Source of the DNA: GAS188 sp963794475
Lineage (GTDB): Bacteria > Pseudomonadota > Alphaproteobacteria > Rhizobiales > Beijerinckiaceae
Length of the DNA stretch: 64,000 bases
Assembly (NCBI GenBank): GCA_963794475.1
Contig: CAWCDW010000002.1
Coordinates: forward strand, 1 to 64,000
Direction of reading: 5' to 3'
Made by a program: the position numbers and the translations under genes. The notes below the pieces were generated by a model, which was given only the letters and a program-made list of their open reading frames with translations, had not been told where the DNA came from and made no database searches. Of the stretch, positions 27,863-36,952 are shown in pieces. Every line of letters begins with the position of its first letter. Position 1 is the stretch's first letter.

Positions 27863-28957
27863 ATGATTGGCAAGGCGATGATTGGGACGGAGAAGATCAA
27901 TCGTGATCGCCCCGAGGGCGGCGCGGGCGCGGGCGGGGCCTCGCCCTTCCCGGTGGCATCGCAACTCGTCGATCCTTATCTTCGCCCGATCACCTATCTG
28001 CGCGTCTCGGTCACGGATCGCTGCGACCTGCGCTGCGTCTACTGCATGAATGAAGAGATGAGCTTCCTCCCGAAGCGCGATTTGCTCACGCTCGAGGAGC
28101 TCGACCGACTGTGCACCGCTTTCGTCCGGCGCGGCACCACGAAATTACGCCTCACTGGAGGCGAGCCGCTCGTGCGTCGCGATGTAATGCGGCTTTTCCG
28201 CTCACTCTCGCGCCATCTTGCAAGCGGCGCCCTCAAGGAGCTGACGCTCACCACCAACGGCACCCTCTTGGCGCGCCATGCGAAAGAGCTCGCCGATTGC
28301 GGCGTGAGACGGGTCAATGTCTCGCTCGACACGCTCGATCCGGCGCGTTTTCGGCGCCTCACCCGCTGGGGCGATCTCGCCAAGGTGCTCGAAGGCATCA
28401 AGGCCGCGCGCGCCGCAGGGCTCGATATCAAGATTAATGCGGTCGCGCTCAAGGGCGAAAATGAGACCGAACTCGCCGAGCTCTTGCGTTGGGCGCATGG
28501 CGAGGGGCATGCGCTCACATTGATCGAGGTCATGCCGCTCGGCGAGCTCTCGACGACGATGCGCTCAGATCAATATCTGCCCCTCTCTCTCGTCCGCGCC
28601 AGGCTCGCCAAGGAATTCACGCTCGAGGATCTCGACCGCTCGAGCGGCGGCCCCGCCCGCTATGTGCGCGTCAAGGAAACGGAGGGCATCTTGGGCTTCA
28701 TCACGCCGCTCACGCATAATTTCTGCGAGAGCTGCAATCGCGTGCGGGTCACGTGCACCGGAACGCTTTATATGTGCCTTGGCCAAGAGGACGCGGCCGA
28801 TTTGCGCGCCGCGTTGCGCGCGTCGCCCGACGACGAGCGTCTCGATCAGGCGATCACGGAGGCGATCTCGCGCAAACCCAAGGGCCATGATTTCGTCATC
28901 GAGCGCCGGCGGCCGGAACCTGCCGTCGCACGTCATATGAGCGTGACAGGCGGTTGA
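27863..28957 (+). CDS. moaA: GTP 3',8-cyclase, molybdenum cofactor biosynthesis
   Basis: A radical SAM enzyme that converts GTP to 3',8-cyclo-GTP, the first step of molybdopterin synthesis. The N-terminal cluster motif is CDLRCVYC; the family segments TGGEPLVRRD and TTNGTLL follow. The C-terminal substrate-binding cluster is CESCNRVRVTCTGTLYMC, and the protein ends in the functionally important Gly-Gly. With the ATG at 27863 it has 364 residues; ATGs at 27836 and 27878 are also possible. No other moa/moe genes adjoin it, but it would supply cofactor to the molybdenum hydroxylase encoded at 54188-57933. Confidence 0.95.
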   Translation: MIGKAMIGTEKINRDRPEGGAGAGGASPFPVASQLVDPYLRPITYLRVSVTDRCDLRCVYCMNEEMSFLPKRDLLTLEELDRLCTAFVRRGTTKLRLTGGEPLVRRDVMRLFRSLSRHLASGALKELTLTTNGTLLARHAKELADCGVRRVNVSLDTLDPARFRRLTRWGDLAKVLEGIKAARAAGLDIKINAVALKGENETELAELLRWAHGEGHALTLIEVMPLGELSTTMRSDQYLPLSLVRARLAKEFTLEDLDRSSGGPARYVRVKETEGILGFITPLTHNFCESCNRVRVTCTGTLYMCLGQEDAADLRAALRASPDDERLDQAITEAISRKPKGHDFVIERRRPEPAVARHMSVTGG

Positions 28958-28987
28958 GGGACCGGTCCATTCCCTTGCGGAGCCCTG

Positions 28988-29956
28988 ATGGCCGACCCTT
29001 TGGCCGACCCTGCCGTCAACCGGCGCGGTATCGTCGCGACGCTCACAGCAGTCGTTTTGTGGACGTGCAATGATACTTGCGGCAAGCTCGCGAGCGAGGT
29101 CTTCCCCACCGGCGAGATGATGGCGATCCGCGGCGTGTTCGCGATCGCGATCGCCGTCACCCTCGTGCTCGGCACGGGCCACGGCCGTATCCTGTGGCGG
29201 GGCGCGCATCTCTTTTTGCGCCCCATGGTCCTGCTTCGCGCGCTCCTCGACGCCGTCGTCGTCCTCACCTTCTTGAAGGCGCTCGCGCATATGCAGCTCG
29301 CCGATGTCACGGCGATTTCCCAAGCGACCCCGATCATCATGACGTTGCTCGCGGCCGCCTTCGGCCTCGAGCGCATCGGCTGGCGGCGATTCCTCGCCGT
29401 CCTTATCGGCTTTTCGGGCGTCCTTCTCGTCGTGAAACCGTCCACGGACGGCTTGAGCGCCTATGCGACGCTCGCCGTCGCGTCCGCCGCTCTCGTCGCC
29501 TTGCGCGATCTTTTGACGCGCTACATCGATCCGGTCATCCCGTCGGCCGTCATCGCCTTGGTGACGGCCGTCGCCGGAGCGGTGACCGGCGTGCTGCTCG
29601 GGATCACGGAAGAATGGAAACCGGCTTTTGTCACGCCCTCCCTTTATCTCATACTCGCCGGCATCCTGGTGACGCTCGGCAATCTTTCGATCGTGATCGC
29701 CTATCGCGACGCGGAAGTCGGCGTCGTCGCACCTTTCCGCTACTTCAGCATCGTCACCGCGCTGCTGCTCGGATACCTGATCTTCGCGTCCCTGCCCGAC
29801 CGGATATCGATGATGGGCATCCTCCTCATCATCGCAAGCGGGGTCTACACGATGCATCGTGAGCGCGTTCGCCGCCGCGAGGCGACCACGGCGGCGGCGC
29901 CGCTCGGGGTGCAGGCGGGCTCAAAGGAGAAAAGCGCGGCATGGACGACGCGTTGA
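28988..29956 (+). CDS. DMT family transporter (EamA type)
   Basis: A 322-residue inner-membrane protein with ten predicted helices arranged as two EamA repeats (about residues 15-155 and 160-300). The first repeat holds the family-like VLWTCNDTCGKLASEVFP and the conserved LRPMVLLRALLDA. GGAG precedes the ATG at five bases. It starts 31 bases after moaA and its 3' end overlaps the TRAP small-permease gene by 16 bases, so moaA, this gene and dctQM could be one transcript. Substrate (metabolite or drug efflux) cannot be told. Confidence 0.85.
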   Translation: MADPLADPAVNRRGIVATLTAVVLWTCNDTCGKLASEVFPTGEMMAIRGVFAIAIAVTLVLGTGHGRILWRGAHLFLRPMVLLRALLDAVVVLTFLKALAHMQLADVTAISQATPIIMTLLAAAFGLERIGWRRFLAVLIGFSGVLLVVKPSTDGLSAYATLAVASAALVALRDLLTRYIDPVIPSAVIALVTAVAGAVTGVLLGITEEWKPAFVTPSLYLILAGILVTLGNLSIVIAYRDAEVGVVAPFRYFSIVTALLLGYLIFASLPDRISMMGILLIIASGVYTMHRERVRRREATTAAAPLGVQAGSKEKSAAWTTR

Positions 29957-30531
29957 GGACGATGTTGCTGCCGGCATCGCGTCGCATCGACGCGGTGACG
30001 GCCACCATCGGCCGCGCGGCGGCCTGGCTCGTGCTCGCCGCCTGCCTGATCAGCGTCGCGAACGCGTTTCTGCGCTATGGCGCTCATGTCGCGCGCCCGA
30101 TGCTGCTCGATCTTCCGGTCCTTTTGTTCGCGGGCATCGTGCTCGGCGGCGCGCCACGAACGCTCGCGGAGAACAGCCATATCCGCGTGGACATCCTTTA
30201 CCGTTCCCTTCCGCCGCGCCGAAAGGCCATCCTCGACCTTCTCGGCAACCTCGTTTTCCTCGTGCCGCTTTGCCTCGTGATGATCATCGAGAGCCTGCCG
30301 TTCTTTGTGAGCTCATGGCGGATCGGGGAAGGCTCGCTCACGCCCGGCGGTTTGCCACAGTGGCCGGCGAAGGCCTTGATCCCTTTGGCCTTTGCGCTTC
30401 TCCTGCTGCAAGCGCTCGCCGAGATCGTGAAAGCCCTCGCGGTTCTGCGCGGCATCGAGCCGGCGCCCGCCCCCGACGCCTCCATGCCGGACGGCGACGC
30501 GCATGCGCTGCGCTCGAGCGGAGCGCCCTGA
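29941..30531 (+). CDS. TRAP transporter small permease (DctQ type)
   Basis: A 196-residue membrane protein with four predicted helices, the small subunit of a tripartite ATP-independent periplasmic transporter. Characteristic pieces are ISVANAFLRYGAHVARPML, GAPRTLAENSHIRVDILY and IGEGSLTPGGLPQWPAKALIPL-like residues (GLPQWPAK...P). It overlaps the DMT gene by 16 bases upstream and the large permease by up to 29 bases downstream. The probable binding protein is encoded convergently at 32472-33557. Confidence 0.9.
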   Translation: MDDALRTMLLPASRRIDAVTATIGRAAAWLVLAACLISVANAFLRYGAHVARPMLLDLPVLLFAGIVLGGAPRTLAENSHIRVDILYRSLPPRRKAILDLLGNLVFLVPLCLVMIIESLPFFVSSWRIGEGSLTPGGLPQWPAKALIPLAFALLLLQALAEIVKALAVLRGIEPAPAPDASMPDGDAHALRSSGAP

Positions 30532-32104
30532 AGGCGTGCCGCCCGCACGACGCCCGCTCCTGATCGCCGCGCTCCTTTGCGGCGCCGTCGGCCTTTCGTC
30601 CATCGCGGCCGCAGCACCCGGTCCGGACGGCATCGCGGTTTCGGCGCCGATCGCCGAATGGCTCTCGCGTAATATGGCGCCCGTGATGTTGCTCACCCTC
30701 GTGGCGCTCCTGCTTGCCGGCTACCCCGTCGCATTCACGCTCGCCGGCACCGGCCTCATCTTCGCCGCCATCGGCATCGCGCTTCATCTGTTCAGGGCCG
30801 ATTTCCTGAACGCGCTGCCTGAGCGCGTGCTCGGCGTCATGAGCTCGGAAATTCTGCTCGCCATTCCCTTCTTCGTCTTCATGGGCATGATCCTCGAACG
30901 CTCGGGGCTCGCCGAGGACCTCCTCGAGACCATGGGCCAGCTCTTCGGCCCGGTGCGCGGCGGCCTCGGCTATTCGGTCATCGTGGTCGGCGCCTTGCTC
31001 GCCGCCATGACGGGAGTGGTCGCCGCCTCGGTGATCTCGATGGGGCTGATCTCGCTCCCGATCATGATGCGCCACGGCTATGATCGGCCGCTCGCCGCGG
31101 GCGTGATCGCGGCATCGGGCACCCTCGCGCAAGTGATCCCGCCGGGCATCGTGCTCATCGTGCTTGCCGATCAGCTCAACGTCTCGGTCATCGACATCTT
31201 CACCGCGGCCTTGCGGCCGGCGCTCATGCTCGCCGCCCTCTACGCGCTCTACGTCTTCGCGATCTCGATCGTGAGGCCGAAGGCCGTCCCCGCCGTGCCG
31301 TCAAATCTTCGAGGCCTCCCCTTGGCGCGCCGCGTCGCTCTCGCGATGCTCCCCCCGCTCGCCCTGATCGTCCTGGTGCTCGGCTCGATCTTTCTCGGCG
31401 TCGCGACCCCCTCCGAAGGCGGCGCGATGGGCGCTTCGGGCGCGCTCCTCCTCGCATTCGTGAAGGGGCGCCTCAACATCGATCTTCTGCGCCAGGCGAC
31501 ACACAGAACCTGCAGGCTTGCCTCCTTCGCGATCTTCATCCTGATCGGCTCGCGCGTCTTCTCGCTCACCTTCTTCGGCGTGAACGGCCACAAATGGGTC
31601 GAAGGCTTGCTCGTCGGCCTGCCCGGAGGCGCGAGCGGCTTTCTTCTCTTCATCAACGCGCTCATCTTCGTGCTCGCCTTCTTTCTCGAATTCTTCGAGA
31701 TCGCCTTCATCCTCGTACCGCTCATCGCTTCTGCCGCGGTGAAGCTCGGCATCGACCTCGTCTGGCTCGCGGTGCTGATCGGGGTCAATGTGCAAACGAG
31801 CTTCATGCACCCCCCTTTCGGCTACTCGCTCTTCTACCTGCGCTCGGTCGCGCCCGATCAGGCTTATCGCGACCGCGTGACCGGCAAGCTCATCGCCCCC
31901 TTGTCGACCAAGGACATTTATTGGGGCGCCGTCCCCTTCGTCATCCTGCAAGTCGTGATGGTGGTCGCGATCATCGCGTTTCCCGGCGTGATCGCCCGCG
32001 GCGATCAAGGGCTCCGCGCGCCCTTCCAAGGCCAGAGCCAGCAAGAGCGCATCGACACTCTCGACAAGCAATTCGGGCCGGCGGGCTTGCCCGAACATCG
32101 GTGA
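30503..32104 (+). CDS. TRAP transporter large permease (DctM type)
   Basis: The main permease of a TRAP carrier, up to 533 residues with about 13 helices. Conserved DctM segments include FVFMGMILERSGLAEDLLETM, AMTGVVAASVISMG, IPPGIVLIVL and GVATPSEGGAMGA; FLEFFEIAFILVPL and MHPPFGYSLFYLRSVAP mark the subgroup with a longer hydrophilic C-terminus. The start is either the ATG at 30503, overlapping dctQ, or the GTG at 30536 just after its stop; the first 30 residues form an extra N-terminal helix either way. It functions with the DctQ upstream and a DctP-type binding protein. Confidence 0.92.
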   Translation: MRCARAERPEGVPPARRPLLIAALLCGAVGLSSIAAAAPGPDGIAVSAPIAEWLSRNMAPVMLLTLVALLLAGYPVAFTLAGTGLIFAAIGIALHLFRADFLNALPERVLGVMSSEILLAIPFFVFMGMILERSGLAEDLLETMGQLFGPVRGGLGYSVIVVGALLAAMTGVVAASVISMGLISLPIMMRHGYDRPLAAGVIAASGTLAQVIPPGIVLIVLADQLNVSVIDIFTAALRPALMLAALYALYVFAISIVRPKAVPAVPSNLRGLPLARRVALAMLPPLALIVLVLGSIFLGVATPSEGGAMGASGALLLAFVKGRLNIDLLRQATHRTCRLASFAIFILIGSRVFSLTFFGVNGHKWVEGLLVGLPGGASGFLLFINALIFVLAFFLEFFEIAFILVPLIASAAVKLGIDLVWLAVLIGVNVQTSFMHPPFGYSLFYLRSVAPDQAYRDRVTGKLIAPLSTKDIYWGAVPFVILQVVMVVAIIAFPGVIARGDQGLRAPFQGQSQQERIDTLDKQFGPAGLPEHR

Positions 32105-32264
32105 AGGGGGGGCGCACTCCCGCGCGAAGACGCCCGGCGAAAACGCGTTTGCGGTCGCCCCCACGCGTCATGCCAGCACTTGGTCCGAGTAATTCGAATT
32201 CGGAATTCGGTGACGCCTTACATTTGCACCAATTACTGGGAACTTCGTCATCAGTGCGCGCGTC

Positions 32265-32312
32265 ATGCCTGTCCCCGGACTCCGAGGATAGCGGGGCATC
32301 CACGCCTTTGAT
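32265..32312. repeat. REP-like palindromic element
   Basis: The segment has the arrangement TCATGCC-TGTCCCCG ... GCGGGGCA-TCCACGCC, an imperfect stem around CCCCG/CGGGG flanked by TCATGCC and TCCACGCC. It resembles the element at 27724-27748 in outer sequence (TCATGCC, GGCATCCA), so both may belong to one dispersed family. Confidence 0.55.
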
Positions 32313-32330
32313 CGCATGGACCTTTAATTT

Positions 32331-32351
32331 TCCCGCAGGGTCCCTGCGGGA
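32331..32351. terminator. Perfect 10-bp inverted repeat, possible bidirectional terminator
   Basis: TCCCGCAGGG and CCCTGCGGGA are separated by a single T, giving a strong hairpin between two converging genes. There is no U-run after it on either strand; on the minus strand AAAATTAAA follows. It may block transcription from both sides or simply be a repeat. Confidence 0.45.
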
Positions 32352-32471
32352 GAGGTGAATTCGCGCTTGGGTTCGTCGATTACGACGGCAGATAAGGCTC
32401 AGGGCTCAGCGTTTGCAGGAGCCCGCCGTCTCGGGCTCCCGCGTGAAGAGCGTCGCGCGCAATCCCCGCCA

Positions 32472-33557
32472 TCATCCCCTCGCGCGGGCGCGCACGAGGT
32501 AATTGTCGTAGGCGACCTCGCCGACTTGGAACCACAGATATTCGTCGTTGCGGAAGGCCATGTAGGCGGAGAGGATTTTTGCAAATTGCGGGTCGCTCGC
32601 GGAAATCTCCGCGTAGACGGCGTTGGCCGCCGCATTTGCCGCGTCCATGATCTCACCGCCGAAGGGTTTCAGCTTCGCGCCGTCGACGACGAGCTTCTTG
32701 AGCGCATCGGGGTTGCGCGCGTCATATTTCGCCTGCATCGACGTGCCCGCGAGCAAGGACGCTGCGGTGAGGATCGCCTGATAGCGCGCGGGAAGCTCGG
32801 CCCACTTCGCCTGGTTGATCAGGATGTGAAGGGCGTTCGAGCCTTGTTGCCAGCCGGGAAAATAATAAGCGGGCGCGACCTTCTGAAGGCCGAGGCGCTC
32901 GTCGTCATGCGGGCCTGCCCATTGCGCGGCATCGAGCGCGCCGCTCTCCAGCCCCGATTTGATCTCGCCGGCCGGCGTCGCCACTGCGACCCCGCCGAGC
33001 TTCTCGAGCACCCGGCCCGAGAGGCCGCCGATGCGCATCTTGAGCTCGTTGAAATCCGCGGGCGTCTTCACCTCCTTGCGAAACCAGCCGCCCATCTGCG
33101 CCCCAGTATTGCCGCAGCTGAGCGCCACCGCGCCGAATGGCTTCAAGACCTCCTCGACGAGCTCGCGCCCGCCGCCCTCGGTCCACCAAGCGGCTTGCTG
33201 GCGCGCGTTGAGGCCGAAAGGCACGCCCGTCGCAAAAGCGAGCGCCGGCTCATGCGTGGCGAAAAGGTTGAGCGCCGTGTGCGCAATCTCGATCTCTCCC
33301 GATTGCACGGCCTCCAATGCCTGCAAGCCCGGCTTGATCTCGCCCGAGGCGAAGACCTCGATCTGAAAGCGCCCGTCGGTCGCCGCTGCGACCGCGCTCG
33401 CGAACACCTTGGCACTTTCCTGGACGATGTCGAAGGCGCTCGGAAAGCTCGAGGTAAGGCGCCATTTCAGCTCCGGCGAAGCTTGGGCGAGCGCCGGACG
33501 TGCAAAAGCCACGGCCGCACCGAGCGTTGAACCTGCGAGAAACTGCCGGCGTTTCAT
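32472..33557 (-). CDS. TRAP transporter substrate-binding protein (DctP/TakP-like)
   Basis: A 361-residue periplasmic binding protein. It begins MKRRQFLAGSTLGAAVA, a Tat-type leader, at the ATG at 33557; the frame is open 19 codons further but without similarity. Family segments include LKWRLTSSFPSAFDIV at the mature start, GEIEIAHTAL, GLEGGALDA-like (GLESGALDAAQWAGP) and YYFPGWQQ, typical of the subgroup that binds 2-oxo-acids or mannitol/chloroaromatic-type anions. The dctQM pair that would need it ends 367 bases away on the opposite strand; a shared system is likely but transcribed separately. Confidence 0.9.
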   Translation of the reverse strand: MKRRQFLAGSTLGAAVAFARPALAQASPELKWRLTSSFPSAFDIVQESAKVFASAVAAATDGRFQIEVFASGEIKPGLQALEAVQSGEIEIAHTALNLFATHEPALAFATGVPFGLNARQQAAWWTEGGGRELVEEVLKPFGAVALSCGNTGAQMGGWFRKEVKTPADFNELKMRIGGLSGRVLEKLGGVAVATPAGEIKSGLESGALDAAQWAGPHDDERLGLQKVAPAYYFPGWQQGSNALHILINQAKWAELPARYQAILTAASLLAGTSMQAKYDARNPDALKKLVVDGAKLKPFGGEIMDAANAAANAVYAEISASDPQFAKILSAYMAFRNDEYLWFQVGEVAYDNYLVRARARG

Positions 33558-33736
33558 AGCGATCTCATTCCTGTCCTTGCGATCATCGCGACGACCGCCG
33601 CGTGAGATGAACAAGTCACGACTTCGGGGCGCGATTGCGGCGGCGCCTCGCGATCGTAGCGCCTTTACGGCGCGCGGATCACGAAAATATTACCGACCAT
33701 GGAATTCGCGTCTCGTCGGACGCCTCACCCTCGAGA

Positions 33737-34819
33737 TTATTTCAGCGCTTCCTTCAAGCGGCGCGCGATGTCGCGGTAGGCGGCGGTGATCGGGCTGGAC
33801 GGTTGCGACACGACGATGGGATGCCCGCTGTCGGAAGTCTCGCGAAGCGCCAGCTCGAGCGGAATCTCGCCGAGGAACGGCACGCCGATGCGCGCCGCCT
33901 CTCTTCGTGCGCCGCCATGGCCGAAAATATCGTGCCGCGCTCCGCAATTCGGGCAAATGAACATGCTCATATTCTCGATGATGCCGAGAATCGGGGCGTC
34001 GACCTTGCGGAACATCTCGACGCCGCGCCGCGCATCGATGAGGGCGAGGTCCTGAGGCGTCGAGACGATCACCGCCCCGGCAAGCGCGATCGATTGAGCG
34101 AGCGTGAGCTGTGCATCGCCGGTGCCGGGCGGCATGTCAACAACGAGCACGTCGAGCGGCTCCCAGGCGACTTCGCGCAGCAATTGCTGCACCGCGCCGG
34201 CGACCATCGGCCCGCGCCACACCATCGCGGTGTCCTCGGAAACGAGAAAGCCCATCGACATGATCTTGAGGCCATGAGCTTCGAGGGGCCGGATGACGCG
34301 CGTTTCAGTGACCTCGGGCTTTCCCTTGAGACCGAAGAGGCGCGGCATGGATGGGCCGTATATGTCGGCATCGAGAATGCCGACGCGGAGCCCCTCGGCG
34401 GAAAGAGCAAGCGCGAGATTGGCCGCCGTCGTGGATTTGCCGACGCCTCCCTTGCCGCTCGCGACCGCGATCACGCGCCTGACACCGACGATCGGCGTGC
34501 GGCCTTGCGCGGGGCCCGCCCGCACTCTTGCCGGTTGCCCGCTCGGGCGCGCGGAAGGCGGCCGAGCTTGCGATGGCCTCTCCGCCGTGAGCGTGACCAG
34601 CACGGTGCTCACGCCTTCGAGCGGCTTCACGGCACGCTCCGCGGCAAGGCGCAAGCCTTCGAGCGCCGCCGACTGCGCGGGATCGCCGGTGATGGAAAAT
34701 ACGACCCTTCCGTCCGAGATCATGATGTCGGAGAGCGTGCCTGATTCCGGAAGCGGGGTCTTCCCGTCCGGTCCGGCGACGCTCGCCAACGCGGTGAGGA
34801 TCTCCTCCTTGGTCAGCAT
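33737..34819 (-). CDS. apbC: Iron-sulfur cluster carrier ATPase, Mrp/ApbC family
   Basis: A 360-residue Mrp/NBP35-type P-loop ATPase that carries and transfers Fe-S clusters in the cytoplasm. It has an N-terminal MIP18-like (DUF59) domain (residues 1-90), a Pro/Ala/Arg-rich linker (~90-110), and the deviant Walker A GKGGVGKSTTAANLA. The CxxC that bridges the cluster between two subunits is CPNCGARHDIFG near residue 290. Convergent and divergent neighbours are transport genes, so context adds nothing; Fe-S proteins elsewhere in the window (MoaA, Rieske, molybdenum hydroxylase) are plausible clients. Confidence 0.93.
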   Translation of the reverse strand: MLTKEEILTALASVAGPDGKTPLPESGTLSDIMISDGRVVFSITGDPAQSAALEGLRLAAERAVKPLEGVSTVLVTLTAERPSQARPPSARPSGQPARVRAGPAQGRTPIVGVRRVIAVASGKGGVGKSTTAANLALALSAEGLRVGILDADIYGPSMPRLFGLKGKPEVTETRVIRPLEAHGLKIMSMGFLVSEDTAMVWRGPMVAGAVQQLLREVAWEPLDVLVVDMPPGTGDAQLTLAQSIALAGAVIVSTPQDLALIDARRGVEMFRKVDAPILGIIENMSMFICPNCGARHDIFGHGGARREAARIGVPFLGEIPLELALRETSDSGHPIVVSQPSSPITAAYRDIARRLKEALK

Positions 34820-35035
34820 GGCGCAAACCTCCGAGGGCGATCTAACGATCGGGGCGGCCCTTCACAAGCGCACAGGATCGTGCGCGCACTTGGCCACGGA
34901 ACCGGTTGCCAACTTCGCGCCATCCTGGCTTTATCGCACATCCCCGCGACGGGATGGAAATCATGCACCCGAACAGGGGCGCGGGAGGGATGTCCACTGC
35001 CTATCCATGCATCACCGGCGTCCGAGGCCGGCTGT

Positions 35036-35872
35036 TTGACATCTTGGCAAGGGCGAGGCGCGTGCTGGGCGGCTTCGGGCAAGCTCGCGCGCCTTACCCT
35101 CGCCATTGCGCTCGCTGGCCTTGCCCTGGCGCACCAAGCGCTCGCCGATCCGGCCAGAGCGGCGCAAGAGGAAAAGCCGCTCGTGCTTTTGACAGAGGCC
35201 GCCCATCCGCCTTACGCCTATCTCGACGAGAAGGGTGAGATGGTCGGCTTCGAGATCGACCTCATGAATGCCGTTTGTGCGCGCATCAAACGCACCTGCC
35301 TCTTCAAGCACCGCGAATTCGACCGCCTCGTGCCGTCCCTCCTCGCCGGTAAGGGCGACGCCATCGTCTCGAGCCTCGACATTACCGATGAGCGCCGGGA
35401 GAGATTTACCCTTTCCGAACCTTACTTTCGCATGCCGGCGCTCTTCGTCGCGCGCAAGGACGAGGTCCCCAAGGCGCTCACCCCTGAAGCTTTGGCCCAG
35501 GTGTCGATCGGCGCGCTGCGCGACAGCCCATTCGCGAGCCTCGCCGAAAGCCGATTTCCGGATTCGCCGCTCTCCACCTATGCGACGCAAATCGAGGCCA
35601 ACCTCGATCTTGCGGCCGACCGCGTCGATCTCGTCATCGGCGATGAGATGAGCCTGCGCGACTGGCTGAAGACCGCACCCGAAGCGAGCTGCTGCACGGC
35701 CGCGGGCCGCGTCGGAGATCCCGATCGCATTGCCGGAGAGGGCTTCGCCGTCGTTTTCCGCAAAGGCGAGGACGGGCTCAAGCAAAAATTCGACGCCGCG
35801 CTGAAAGACGTGCGCGACGACGGCAGCTACGCCACGATCGGGCGCCATTATTTCGATTTCGATCCGCTATAG
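35036..35872 (+). CDS. Polar amino acid ABC transporter substrate-binding protein
   Basis: A family 3 solute-binding protein of the Lys/Arg/Orn/His type, closely similar to the next gene. Shared pieces are GFEIDLMNAVCARIK, LVPSLLAGKGDAIVSSLDITDERR and a late double Cys (ASCCTA). A signal peptide-like stretch (ARLTLAIALAGLALAHQALA) precedes the mature part. No ATG, GTG or good site fits in frame before it; the TTG at 35036 with GAGG eight bases upstream is the least bad choice. An alternative is an ATG at about 34991 in another frame plus a one-base shift. It may be the first gene of the ABC uptake operon, though 220 bases separate it from the next. Confidence 0.8.
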   Translation: MTSWQGRGACWAASGKLARLTLAIALAGLALAHQALADPARAAQEEKPLVLLTEAAHPPYAYLDEKGEMVGFEIDLMNAVCARIKRTCLFKHREFDRLVPSLLAGKGDAIVSSLDITDERRERFTLSEPYFRMPALFVARKDEVPKALTPEALAQVSIGALRDSPFASLAESRFPDSPLSTYATQIEANLDLAADRVDLVIGDEMSLRDWLKTAPEASCCTAAGRVGDPDRIAGEGFAVVFRKGEDGLKQKFDAALKDVRDDGSYATIGRHYFDFDPL

Positions 35873-36092
35873 GCAAAGCCGCAAATTTTGCGCAGGATGG
35901 GCGGAAGGGTGCGGGACGGACCTCGTTTTTTCGGCTGTCGGCCAATTCGACAGGCTTTGCCTTTTGGCTTTGGCATTCGTTTTGCGAGAGTCCGATGCGT
36001 GAAGTCCCGGCTGCATGAAGTCCCGCTAGCCTGAGCGAAATCGGTTACGGCGCGTCGTCCGCAACGGCGAAGATGAGAATGAGGAGATAAGA

Positions 36093-36884
36093 ATGAAGAC
36101 AATGAAGCTCTTGGCCTTGTTGGGACTGGCATCGTGCCTCATGGCCTCGGCCGCAAGCGCCAAGGAATGGAAAACGATCCGCGTCGGCATGGATGCGAGC
36201 TACGCTCCCTTCGAAAGCGTCGACCCCTCGGGCAAGATCGTCGGCTTCGAGGTCGATTACGCCAATGCGCTTTGCGAGCGCATGAAGGTCACCTGCACCT
36301 TTCAGAACCAGGATTGGGACGGCATCATCCCGGCGCTTCTCGCCGGCAAATTCGACGCCATCTTTTCCAGCATGAACATCACCGACGAACGCAAGAAGAA
36401 GGTCATGTTCTCGGATATGTACTACGCGACCCCGATCGTCTTCGCCGGGCAGGCCGCGAACAAGAGCGACGATGTCTCGCCGGCCGCGCTCAAGGGCAAG
36501 ACCATCGGCACACAATCCTCGACTATTCACGCCAATTTCCTCGAGGCCTTCTACAAGGACTCGAACATCAAGCTCTATCCGACGCAGGATGAGCCCAACC
36601 TCGATCTTGCCAGCGGTCGCATCGATTATGTCGTCGGCGACGGCCTCGTCGAAGCGGACTTCTTCGAGAAGAAGGGCAATGGCTGCTGCCGCGTCATCTC
36701 GGAGATCAAGCGCGTGCCAGGCATCCATGGGCCTGGCGTCGGCGCCGCCATGCGGCCGGACGACACCGAACTTCGCGACATGATCAACAAGGCGATCGCC
36801 GAGGTTGACGCGGACGGCACCTACAAGAAGCTCGAAGCGAAATATTTCAAGCAGGACATTCGCGGCAAGCAGGTCACGAACTGA
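36093..36884 (+). CDS. Polar amino acid ABC transporter substrate-binding protein (ArgT/HisJ-like)
   Basis: A 263-residue periplasmic binding protein with a clear Sec signal peptide (KLLALLGLASCLMASAASA). It has the family signature GFEVDYANALCERMK, LLAGKFDAIFSSMNITDERKKKVMFSDMYY, and a disulfide pair region GNGCCRVIS. A very good ribosome site (AGGAGA, five bases) precedes the ATG. It is followed by two permease genes (68 bases, then overlap), forming a his/arg-type uptake operon. The ligand is probably a basic amino acid, by family. Confidence 0.92.
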   Translation: MKTMKLLALLGLASCLMASAASAKEWKTIRVGMDASYAPFESVDPSGKIVGFEVDYANALCERMKVTCTFQNQDWDGIIPALLAGKFDAIFSSMNITDERKKKVMFSDMYYATPIVFAGQAANKSDDVSPAALKGKTIGTQSSTIHANFLEAFYKDSNIKLYPTQDEPNLDLASGRIDYVVGDGLVEADFFEKKGNGCCRVISEIKRVPGIHGPGVGAAMRPDDTELRDMINKAIAEVDADGTYKKLEAKYFKQDIRGKQVTN

Positions 36885-36952
36885 GCAACCCGTGAACCGA
36901 GGCCCGTGAGTCTCATGCCAAGCTGGCCCCGTCGAAGAGGAGGCAACGTTCG

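Larger units (their letters stand above)
32105..32471. other. Intergenic region between convergent TRAP genes, with repeat elements
   Basis: There is no gene in these 367 bases between the 3' ends of dctM (plus) and dctP (minus). It holds a REP-like palindrome at about 32265-32312, a perfect 10-bp inverted repeat at 32331-32351, and a small AT-rich symmetrical patch (AATTCGAATTCGGAATTC) at 32191-32208. Such loads of palindromes are common between convergent genes. Confidence 0.6.

Noticed and set aside
28565..29857. 430-codon minus-strand frame opposite the DMT transporter and moaA end
   Set aside because: Asp/Arg/His-rich antisense translation without similarity.
35036..35041. TTGACA as a -35 promoter box
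   Set aside because: No -10 box at a suitable distance, and it lies in coding sequence.
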